This document shows positions 49,961 to 61,900 of a stretch of DNA of 64,000 nt, piece by piece. How positions within the stretch are numbered: the first letter of the stretch is position 1; each line of letters starts with the position of its first letter. Origin of the DNA: Acanthopleura granulata (taxonomy: Eukaryota; Mollusca; Polyplacophora; Chitonida; Chitonidae); contig JABBOT010000016.1 in NCBI GenBank assembly GCA_016165875.1, positions 10,850,063-10,914,062 of the forward strand, in the 5' to 3' direction. The translations under genes and the position numbers were made by a program. The notes under the pieces were generated by a model. The model searched no databases, was not told the DNA's origin, and worked only from the letters and a program-made list of their open reading frames with translations.

Positions 49961-51546
49961 CAAAGGAAAGCTCAAGGTGAGACAAATCACATTTCGACAA
50001 CTTTCCCAAAATTTCTTTGTGACAGAGTATATCAATAGCTGGTTATTCTACGTTACACTGTTGTTTTGAGCGCTTGGGGTAATATGTATGTATCCCACAG
50101 GACAGATTGACACACATGAGTACATATCTGTTATTCCCAGGTCAACCAGTGGAAATGGTTATGACATTCTGGAGTTTCCTCTACCTCTGCAGTATGACAT
50201 TCTGGAGTTTCCTCCACCTCTATAGTGTTAAGCCAAACTGCTGTGTGGCAGAAATGGCAGGAAAAGTAAGAAGCTAACACAACAACAGACACTATTTAAA
50301 ATGCATTTAGTTTATTTCAATCAGCACAGTCATTCAAAATGAATTGATTATAATTGATTTCAAAACTTGATTTCCAAATGATTTCTACACATTTGATCCA
50401 TAATAAATATAAAAATGTACCTCGTTTAACTCTCCTGCATTTAATGACAATTCATACCACTCATCCCTTGTTCTAATCAAAGCATGATATTTAATATCCG
50501 ATTATTAAAAAAAAAATGAAGAAAAAAAAGTGAAGTAACATGAAATTCATGCAGACTAGTTCTGGTGCCTTTATCATGTACGAATATAATATTTGGGTAC
50601 AATGATGATGATTCAAAATTCCTGGCACAAATAGGAAATGTCTTTCTTTACAATTTACCCGACTTCATTTGCAGAAGTTTATTTTATCCCTTCTTGCGTG
50701 CCACCAGCACTTCAGATACTTAAAGCATACAATGCCATTTGCAGGTATTCTTAAAGGACAAATTTTAACACTCAAATCGGAACTAAAACCATAGCACACA
50801 GCAGAATTTCTGGGAATATTGTAAAAATAAAACAAATACAACAAACAAAATATTAATGAAACAGATGAGAACTAGAAAAAGTTAAAGCCACTAGTAATCA
50901 TGATTTTCTACCCTACCGCAAGACGGACTCAAATGATATGCATTTTATTTTCACACATTGTGCTTTTCAGCAGGTGTAGTAAACCTGTAAAATACTGAAG
51001 ATATTCCAACCGCTTTGCCATCAACAACGGTTATTTCGCTCTATGATTTTGTGCTGCAGCAGCTGCTTATTTCTGAAAGGATAATAACTGACATGATTTC
51101 CACTACCACTCCGATGACTCAACATGCAGACTCAGTAGTTTGGATTACACAGCAAGGCCACGACTGCACAATACTGAGACAGCATAACACGGTTGTGGGC
51201 CACACAGTACTGTGCTGCAACTGCAAAGTACTGTGCGACAGACGGGATGAACAAAACTGCATAACTTTGTGGTACTGTGACACGGGTTGCACATTGCACT
51301 TATGAACAGTGCAATACTACAACGCAACCCCATGGCACTTGCTACTCAGCACAGTGCGGTTGTGAGCCACACAGAACTGAGCAGTTGATGTTAAGTACCT
51401 TCTAATTATTACATTTGGCTTCTTTGGAATACCAAAATGTTTTAAAACTGTGAGGGGATCTTGCAGTGTAAGTTCTGAGGTGATAAAAATTCTCTCAGCT
51501 GAACAGTGATAGCTTTACAAGCTTGGCAGGATGCTTATAATATAAA

Positions 51547-51670
51547 GGACAATGACGTCTGTATGAGTATGTCCCTGTCTCACTTGTGACGTTCATGGAA
51601 CAGGGGACAATGAAGTCTGTATGAGTATGTCCTTGTCTCACTTGTGACGTTCATGGAACAGGGGACAATG
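51547..51670. repeat. 58-bp tandem duplication
   Basis: GGACAATGACGTCTGTATGA.. through CTTGTGACGTTCATGGAACA is repeated almost exactly 58 bp later, and a third start (GGGGACAATGA) follows. Confidence 0.95.
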
Positions 51671-54600
51671 AAAAGCACACAACACCTTAATGTCTTCCTT
51701 CCTGGAGTTAAATACTGATGGGTTTTGCTTTCTTGTTTCTTTCTTGTAGTAATTAGCAAAATACCATTCAGTTTTAAATCTAATTGGAATGTCACATGAT
51801 TTCATGTTTTCAGTGTGAATAAAACATGATCTTCACAGCATACAGATAAATGAAGAAATAAAAACCCACAAAATTATGTTCTGAATGATAGTAATGAGCA
51901 CAGATAACAACAAAGTAAGCAGTCTTTGTGGAAATAATGAGCACATAAACAAAATGGTTCTATCCACTTTTACAAAAAGTTTCAAACCCATCCTTTCAAG
52001 ATATCACCTGTTGTGAAGACTTTCAATGTTTCAATAGTTTCTACACAAGGACAAATGATGAGCCTGAACACAGTGATAAACACAATGGACAGTGCAAACG
52101 CGAAGATAAAAAAAAGGAATATGTGTGGATTACAAGAAAACAGAACATCAAATATCTATCACGTAATGAGGAAAATGCAGTATATAATTAATGGAGAAAA
52201 ACCTTGCTGGACATAACTCAAGAACTGAAGAGTAAAGTTGGGAGGGTGTACTGGAGATAGACCTATAGGTCACTGCAGAGGAATCCAGGGAGGGCAGGCG
52301 AGGAGAAAGACTGAAAATAGTGCTTACATTTGAAAAATGTAGAACTTCATGTACAAAGACATGAAATTTTACACTAAAACATCAAAGGACAGATACCTAA
52401 TTATCAACACAAATCCCAAGTATATGGGGCCAAGTACAAGAACACAAAATAATAGGCTAAGAATGGTACACAGATGTATTGTAAGATTTTCTTAAAGAAC
52501 AGACATTGTAAAAATGCCATTTGTATATCATGCATTGTAAAAATGCAAACACATGATACTCAGAGGAGACAAAAAGAATGAATCCTACCAACTTGTGGCA
52601 ATCTCACGACATCACACTTAAACAGAGGAGTTTACATTTAACTAAAACATACATGTTACACACAAGAAGAAAAATAAACAGAAAAGTGAAGAAGGGAACT
52701 GATCAGATTATGGTCAGGTGTGAACTTTCAAACATGTACGTGGTCTGGTTTGTCTGTTCACTTTTCTTGATTTCAAGATTTCAACAGACTTTCAAAACCT
52801 CAAAATTCACCCCTCACAACTGAGTGATCAACAGACAATGCCATCAGGGCTGTTGAAAACTGAAGTACGCAAGGTCCTCCCATTTCAAATTGTCAAGTGA
52901 AGCAGTTCTTCATATACTGCATGGACTTCAAACACCCATGCATGCATATTACAAAAAGGGTCAAAATCCTGTAAATTTTAAAGCAATTTAGTTGTTTTTT
53001 TTGAAAGTCTTATCCTCTGTGGGTGAAAACATTTCAAAGGTCTAGGTGGTTTCATAGATACAGTGGTCATGTCAAATAGTTCTCAGATGGACGGACACCA
53101 TACAATGATATGTTTTCTGATCAGAGGCTGGCGGGTGCAAAGCAGAGAGTTACAAAGACTTTGTCTTTCTCTTGTACAGCTGGTATAACGGATAAAACTA
53201 TGTATCTGGATCACTGGATGTAAATGTATAACAGACAATGTTAAAGCTCAAAATTTTGACATCTGGTACCTTGTGAAAGTTCTATTCACATTTGTGAGAC
53301 AAGCAGAATACAGGGCACACAGGTAAGCTAGAAAACACGATCACACTGGAAAGGCTGATACATGAACATCACCGTAATAAAAAGTACACATGATATTGCT
53401 CACTATTTACATCCACAGCAAGGAAATCCCCCGAAATGTTGCAAAACCTAATAGAGGGAAAATACCCAGAAACACAACAAAACAGTCTCATTGAAGTGTA
53501 TAAACTTGGCAGGAATACATTACAGAAGCGTACCTGAGCCGTGAGTCCTGTCTGACATACATAAAGCTGATTAACACAGTGAACCTGTAACACGGCAGAC
53601 GTTTTACCGAACACCACCTCATCATAAATCTGTCAGAAGACAAACTGGATTCAGTTCTTAACCAATAACATGGCAGAAACCATTTTCTAAAAGTGCTGTG
53701 CACATGTTCAAAATCAAATTAACTTCCTGTGTAACTACATGTACATGTATTTGATTTCCTACCCAATCAACAAGCACATGGGCGAGCAGTGGGCTGCTAC
53801 AACATTGCAGAGTGTAGGTGCACAAGCAAGAAGTGTGCTCTTTTGACTCATAATAAAAAGTGGTAACTTAACAAAGAGGGGCATCACAAGAGTATGTGGC
53901 ATATGTCTGTAAAAGCTAAAAACACCCATGTATGTGCAAACACATATAGTGTGGGCTATACATGCACTGAAACAATTGGTCAATGTTCGTCAAAAGGAGA
54001 TTAACAGATTTCTTAACATTAGCACATTAGTCACCATTTTGTGTTGATAGGACTAACTTGTAAATTTTCTAGCAGGAGTTTTAGGATATTCTGAAAATGT
54101 TTTAGGTAGTACTAAAAATAAAACGTGACTGAACTGCTGCAAGGTCTGTGGATAAACTGATTTACACTGATGTATGCACTGCTCTCCCCTTACATCCACA
54201 CGTGCCAACTTTGTGGCAGTTCTCCAGTATAAGACATCACACATGCACTTTTGTCCAAAACCCTCATTTAGAAATCACACATACTGTCCATGTTTGAAAG
54301 TAACATTTGCCCTGAACAAACGATGTTGATGAATAATGAGTGAAATTACATACATACTATACCTTTGTTCTCTGGCATAATGTCTGACTTTATTACTTAA
54401 CTTTGCGACACAGATATTACTTAAAACCCAACTGACGTCTCATTTCTGTGACACAGAACTGGATTATAACTCTATGCTTGCGTATGCACAAGATATTGTC
54501 TTATTCTCATATCCCTGAGCTGGCTTGCATGTAAAACCAGACACTGCCACGTTCTTACAGCCCTCAGTTGGTTTATAAAGCAAGATAATTTCATTTTACC

Positions 54601-55387
54601 ACAAATAGAATGAGACGTGCTTTTTTTAAATGATGAAACTGGTAACAGTGGCTGACTGTGCTGATCTGCTTGCTATTAGGAGGCGTGGAGAGAAGTGTTC
54701 CGTACATGAGCTCACACAGTCATACATAGCCACATCTGTCCGTGGTAGTGTTGTGGAACGAGGCAGGCTTCTCTAATACATGTACATCACACTGCACATG
54801 CGCTTACATGTATATCATGGTCACCAGGCTGACCCTGAAATAGCACTGGGGAGAATTTCTCTCAGTCTAGAATTCTACCTCGACAAAAAGGTCCGGAGTT
54901 CTTCCTTCAGCCTTGTTGTAAGTCCCACCTTTGCATAGCCGTCACTTTGGTATAAATTTTCTGGCAAACCGTGTCCACCTTGGCAAGATTCCCCTCATGG
55001 TTCTTCATCTGAGCCTTCCCCACAGGATATGTAGTGCTAATTGCCTTAGTGAATCTTGTGGGTAGTGGCTTCTCTTACAAGTGTCTCTTTGTTGCATATA
55101 CCTGTACATGTGCATTGGAGTTTGCTGGCATGAATTCAACACAAGGCTGCAGGCTCAGCGTCCGTGGGGGGAAATTCCACAGTGACTTGAACGACACCGC
55201 ATCTCAGAGGTGACACAACAGCAATGTACATAGCCAGACAACTTTTTTGACACCTACATGAATTGTATTGTAAGACAACTGAAATACTTCTGCCGCTGAC
55301 TAAAATACTTTCTCTTAACTGATGCCACACAGAGAATACAATGCAGACAGTATCCACGTGTTGGAATCTTTTTCTGTGGATTCATTT

Positions 55388-55575
55388 CAGATGTTGGGAT
55401 ATTTTATGCCAATGGCTTCCACACGCTGGGATGTTTCTCTTCCTAACATTCCATGTTTTGGGAAACTTCCCCTCTGTTCCTTCCATATTTTGTGATGTTT
55501 CCCTCTGATATATCCACATGTTGGGATGTTTCCCTCTGCTACTTCCAAATGTTGGGATATCTCGCTCATCTTACT
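55388..55575. repeat. diverged ~35-bp repeat (TGTTGGGATGTTTCCCTCTG)
   Basis: Five or six imperfect units with a TGGGAT(G/A)TTTC.C core and CTTCCA(C/A)A spacers, within the putative 3' UTR just after the receptor stop. Confidence 0.8.
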
Positions 55576-55923
55576 TTCACATGCTAGAAGTCCTTCTCTG
55601 AGTAATTTCACTGCACAAAAACATTTTCTCAGTCACCCTGACATCAAGACTGATTTGGCTGCACCAGAGATTTCTCCCAGCCATCTGCCTCTATCAGATC
55701 TTTGGAACGTCTACAGGTGAGCAAATCATGCCATGAGAGCTTCCAACTCTTTCCTCACAACTCAATGGCAAGTTTTCCATCAGTGGATTGTCACTATCAC
55801 AACTTGTGAACTATTCCCTGCCATTACTTTCAAGGGTCAGGGTAAGTTACGTCTCATGTGGCATTTCACCTCTGTGACCAAGTCCGTACATAGTTTCACT
55901 TCGGGTTTTAAACCCTTTCAGGT

Positions 55924-58900
55924 TCAGATTTTCTTCTCTTCAAACTCTAAGTGTGTTATCATCTTCTGGAGTGTCTTTTTGATGCGTAGAGCTGTGAGCC
56001 TAGCGCCTGGGTGTGGCTTCCAGCACTCACGGATTAACTTAGACATCTGCTGAAGGATCTGAGAAAACAAAAGTGGAAATACACTGTAAGTTCAGAGAAG
56101 CCTCTCAAATTTAGGAAAGCTTACTCTCAAAGGCAGAAACAGATATGTATAACACTGGTCAGGGTCTCAGATTTAACAAGCTCTTCTACTAAACATATTC
56201 AATCATGGCGGGGTGAGTTGGGGGGAGTTGTCTGAAGATACAAGCTAAAGAATACAAGCTAAAATTATTGATATTTGCTTCTAGATTACCGCTACGATCA
56301 GTACTTTTACAGTGAACACGTTCAACAATTACAAAACCTTAAATAAAACCGTTTAAGACAGATTTAATTAAGGGAGGTCAGCACGTTATGGACGTAACCT
56401 GTGGATTATCTCCCCTACTTAAAGACATGCGCGTACACTGACTGCTATACATCTGTTTTAGCTTACAGCATATGTGCAATCATTGTGACAGGTACATGTA
56501 GATCTGCTCAGTTTTAAAACACAGCAACTTACAGGATCTGAGGACCATCGGTTGGGTATGCTAGGCCGTTGTCTATCTGTCACAACTATTTTTTTCATAT
56601 CTTCAAAAGAGGGATCACTTGGAACCACATCCCAGAATGGTATTTTGTAATCTTCTGCGATACCTGTAAGAACAAACAGATTTAGTTATTTGTTTTTTTT
56701 ATTTGAGTGGTGTTTAATGACTTGCTCAAGAATCTTAATTTATATGGGTTTAGGAAACCAGGTTGGGGAAACTTCTACCCTTGGACAACTACCTGACAAA
56801 TCTCCTAATTCAGCTGACAAACCACCTAGTTCTCCTAATTCACCTGACAAACTTCCTAATTCACCTGACAAACCACCCAATTCTCCTAATTCACCTGACA
56901 AACCTAATTCAGCTGACAAATATCCTAATTCACCTGAGAAACCTCCTAATTCTCCTAATTCACCTGACAAACCTCCTAATTCTTCAAATTCACCTGACAA
57001 ACCTCCTAATTCCGTACTTGAGCCAGTAAGAAGTGAACATGAAATATACATCTCTGTTTACATAAGACAATTACCGAGCAGACGATGCTGACAACACTCA
57101 CCTCCAATCATACATCTCCTGGCTATCTCCCACAAGCACAGCCCAAAGGCATACACATCCACCATTTTAAAAGAATCAAAGTTTGTTGGGTCTAGCGTTT
57201 CATCCAGAAGCTCTGGCGCCATGTAACGTTTCGTTCCAACCTTATTGTTTGAGCCCATGTCGATCGTGTTCGACTCTGGGCTGAGGATGACAGCTAGACC
57301 CAAATCACCGATACAACATGTGTGGTTTTTCCGAACAAGAATATTTTTGGACTTCAGATCGCGATGAGCAATGGCAGCTTTTCCTTCTTTACCGCGAATC
57401 TCCATGTGTAGATGGACAAGCCCTGCAGCCGCTGAATGCGCGAGCATCAACATTCGCTCATGGTCGAGAATGTTCACATTGAGATAGTCGTAGAGCGAGC
57501 CGTGTTCGTGATACTGCGTGATCAGCCAGAGCTGCGTGCAAGAGTTACGACTGGTCATGTCTGATGCCATGTAGCCCAGGATGTTGTCGTGTCGCAGCAG
57601 AACCGTGTTGTAAATCTCTGTCTCTCTTGCCCAGCTCTGCTCGTCCCGAGAAGAGAAAATCTTCACGGCAACATTCTCGTCATGGTAACGTCCCCTCCAC
57701 ACTTCTCCATACCGTCCTTTGCCTGAAAAATAAATATGGACATAAAATATTAATGTATTTCTGCAATTATCTTTACTGTACCCAGGGCACAAAATTAAGA
57801 TCATAAAAACTTTCAAGATTTGATTTTGCAATAAACATTACACACATATCATATTTATGTCTCTTACCTGTCCTAGACCATATCATTTCTATGACTGCTG
57901 TTTAGCGCCATACGTGAATATTTCAGGTATATACCAGTTGTTAGCTTTAAGTGTGGTGGATGAGTCACTTCACCATGTACCTGGGTAGACATCTGACATA
58001 ACAAGGCAAGGGTCTAGAAAAATACACACTACCACCACCATTTACATCATGTAGAACTAAGTACTGAGCTTTCGTTGAAGTCTGCAATGCTGTAGCCTGG
58101 GAGTAAACTGCCACGTATCTGTGTTAGTCTTTATTAAGGCATGGGAATTTATGCCTTAAAAGTCTGAAGATTGCCAAGAAAGTATGAAATTATCATATCC
58201 TACCTCCAAATTACATCAGCAATCACCTGTTCTCACAAAATCAATTGCCTTTCTTTTTTAAATTTGAAACAAATAAGTCTGAAATCAGCCAACTGGAGAA
58301 AACTTCTCATTACAACCAATTCTGCATATTCCTCATGTTACAGTCTAGGCGTAAAATGCCATGTGCCTATGTCTGTCCTACAACCTGTTCTGCACATTCC
58401 AAATGTTGTAGCCAAGGCAGAAATTGTCATGTGCCTATGTCTGTCCTACAACCAGTTCTGCACATTCCAAATGTTGTAGCCAAGGCAGAAATTGTCATGT
58501 GCCTATGTCTGTTCTACAACCAGTTCTTCACATTCCAAATGTTGTAGCCAAGGCAGAAATTGTCATGTGCCTATGTCTGTCCTACAACCAGTTCTGCACA
58601 TTCCAAATGTTGTAGCTTAGGAGTAAATTGTCATGTGCCTATGTCTGTCCTACAACCAGTTCTGCACATTCCTAATGTTGTAGCCAAGGCAGAAATTGTC
58701 ATGTGCCTATGTCTGTCCTACAACCAGTTCTGCACATTCCAAATGTTGTAGCCTAGGAGTAAATTGTCATGTGCCTATGTCTGTCCTACAACCAGTTCTG
58801 TACATTTCAAATGTTGTAGCTCAGGCGTAAATTTCCATGTGGCTATGTCTGCCCCTATAATAACCAGTTCTGCACATTCCTAATGTTGTAGCCTAGGTGT

Positions 58901-61900
58901 ACTTTGCCACGTGCCAATGCCTGCCACTAAATTGTCATGTGCCTATGTCTGTCCCTATTACCACCTGTTCTGCACATTCCTAATGTTGTAGTTTAGGTGT
59001 ACATTGCCATGTGCCTATGTCTGTTTCTATCACAACCAGTTGTGTGGTTCTCTCCTGATGTGGGATTCAGCAGCCCAGCTGAATGCTCACCTATACACTC
59101 TAACAGGGTGACCTGACGGGCCACAGTCCTCTGTACCAGAAACGGAAGTCCTGACCCACTCCCTGAGGTACACGACTCGTCAAACAGTTCCTGAAGACAA
59201 GGCAACACAGTATGTTAAACCATACCTATATATGTACACACATATACAAAGGCAATTAGGTCCAAATTTCATCTTCTATACACTGAATGGCTCAGTTTCT
59301 AGAATTTTTTCTTTAACTTTTGACTTCAGAGATTACATGTATAATGTGATTCATAAAGACTATTTTGCAACTGTTTTCACCGTGACACCAATAAGCTTTC
59401 ATACTTTACTATGTAAGTGTTTAGGGAAGTTTCATCCAGAAAAAAAACATGGTCAGGAGCTACTTTCACAAAACTTCATAACCCATTTTTTCCGTAACTT
59501 TTCTTGTAAAATACGTCATCCAGGTTATTGCGCCACAAGAATAGTTAGGAGACACTGATTTATGAAGTTTTGTAAAAGCGGGTTCAGACTTATAGGTAGG
59601 GTCAACTTGGCAGTATACATAAAAAAACCACAATGCCCCCACCAAAACACTATTTCTTGGTCTTTTCCGACACTGGTAGTGTACTAGATACCTTCAGACT
59701 GCTGTCGCTGACTTGTGTCACGCGCAGTTCATCTCGGTCCAGCAGACAGGATTCTCGCGCTGATAGTTCGTCCATCCTCTGCCGATGCTTGTAGCGAAAG
59801 TAGAGGATAAGAAGCGGTGTGATTATACAGACGACAATGATGGGGATGACGATGACCAGAGCCAGCGCAGCCTTTGGGGACAACTCCTTCTTCGCTTCAG
59901 GTATTTCTATTCAACGACAACAAGGTTCACTTTAGTTTATTTATCAGATTGGTGTTTTATTTATCTATTTATTTGATTGTTGTTTTTACACAAGTCTCAA
60001 ACATATTTCACCTGTAAGACAACAGCCAGCATTATGGTGGGAGAAATCATCTGCAGGTTGCTGGTGGACCTTCACATAGTGTACTGCCGCACAGGAAGAC
60101 TGTTGAAAATGAATTATTTATTTATATGATTTGTCTTTTAAGTCGTACTGAAGAATATTTCACTTATGCGATGGTGGCCAGCTTTACGGTGGGAGGAAAC
60201 TTGGCAGAGCCTGGGGGAAACCCACTGCAATCTGCAGCTTGCCGGCCGACTATTTGTTAATGAATGTGCTGGTAAGTGATAGGTGTCCTCGGTGATGACA
60301 AGGATCGTATCTGAGCTGAAGCACATTGGATAAGGAACGGTGGCATTTGGTCGGATTAAGTGGCAAGGACTATGATCATCAACAGCAGGTAACTTTGTTG
60401 AATTCATAATTTTTGTAGTTTTGGCCAGGATATAAGTGTATTTTGTAATTATGGCCAGAATCTATGTGAAATTGGTCACAATCTGTTTGAACATTGTAAT
60501 TTTGGTCAGAAAGTACAAGATTGTAGTAGTTTTTTGCCCAAATCCTTGTGATAGTCCAATTCTGCACTGACCTTTACAATAGTGCTTATATCACAATTTT
60601 TGTTCAAATACCACAGTGATGCCCATTAGGCTAAATTCCCACATGCCAACATGCGACATTTGAAAAGGAAAAATATATCAATAACAAGTATGCATGAGTT
60701 GTGACAATGAGCTGTGGACTTTCTGGAGACAAACCTGCTCTGACCAGCATCGGGTTGAGGTTGACGTTGCACATGTTGAACTCACAACACTGTACCACTG
60801 CTGTGGACAGATTCAGGGGCTTGATGCAATAGCTGAAGGCGTTCTCAGCGATGCAGCCTTTCCTCTGCTCTAACCGCCCATCAGGATGTTTCACTTTGGA
60901 GGCAAAACACTGAAAATACCACAAATACACAAAGAGCTGAATTCAAATATCACATGAAAAAAACATGCCATTTTTCCATCCAATGGCAAGATTATTTTTC
61001 ACCTGCTTTAAACAATCATCATTATACATGTACATGTGATAGCACTGTTATTATATGATAATCTTATAATAATGAAGAACTCCAGGTGTAACCACGTAAG
61101 TTACTGTGATCTCACAAGCTTTCGATGTTATTGCTGATATCTTTTTTAGTATTGCCATGATCTTTTCAGTATAAAGTAATAACCTTCCTCTGGGGTGAAA
61201 CGACAGCTATTCGCCAAGTACTTCTTGACAGGTGGAGTCGGGTTAGAACAAATAATTTAACTGGTCAAGGGATAGGCATCTTTGCACACGAATTACGTAC
61301 CCTCTCGCAGAAAATTGTAAAATTACCCTACCTGACCTAAAATTTTGTCCATGACAAACTTGTTAATTTTTCATAATTCTGAGAGTTCTGTTGTTTGTAG
61401 AAAGATTATCTGAGGTTTGCTTGGAAGGTAGGGTGATATTCTCCTGGAAAAATGTAAGTCACAGCATCAAAAGTAATGTTTCAAGGTATCTGTTTGCCTC
61501 TTAAGAAGCCTGATTTTGGGCAAAATTTTACGTCAATTACAGTAAACCACACTATTAGGGGAAACTTGATCAGGTGTATTAAAGTCAAATATGGATTACT
61601 GTGTACCCTGTGGAGTCTGATTGATGTTTTATACCGTGCTGAAGAATATTTCACTTCTGCGACAACGGCCAGCATTGCTGGTGGGAGGCAAATGAGCAGA
61701 GCCCCGTGTTAACCCCCAACCATCTGCAGGTTGCCAGTGTACCTTCAAATGCACCACTGAAAAGGAAGCTAGCATAAATCCTCTTGGCCACCGAGGCTCC
61801 CAAGTGTTTTGAAGTTGAAAATGTGTTAGTGTGTACCATGTTGAGTACTTACCCCAACTCTCGTAGAGCAGACTGGTTTGTCATCATAGTCATTTTGACA

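Larger units (their letters stand above)
50290..55923 (-). other. probable long 3' UTR of the ACVR1-like gene
   Basis: No exon of any recognisable protein was found on either strand across 5.6 kb, and no SINE was recognised here, unlike nearly every other non-coding interval. It directly follows the receptor stop codon on the minus strand, and a plus-strand TTTATT at 50311-50316 gives a minus AATAAA at its far end. It contains small tandem duplications (50160-50225 just outside, 51547-51670, 55388-55575). The UTR call is inference; an unannotated non-coding transcript is the alternative. Confidence 0.35.

Noticed and set aside
51015..51333. 96-codon Cys/Thr-rich ORF
   Set aside because: Built on recurrent CACAGTACTGTG-type motifs with an antisense ORF of the same kind; no domain and no exon structure.
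58171..58751. Overlapping Cys-rich ORFs
   Set aside because: They come from the 68-bp minisatellite; the same peptide appears in all three frames as the period rotates the frame. They also lie inside an intron of the kinase receptor.
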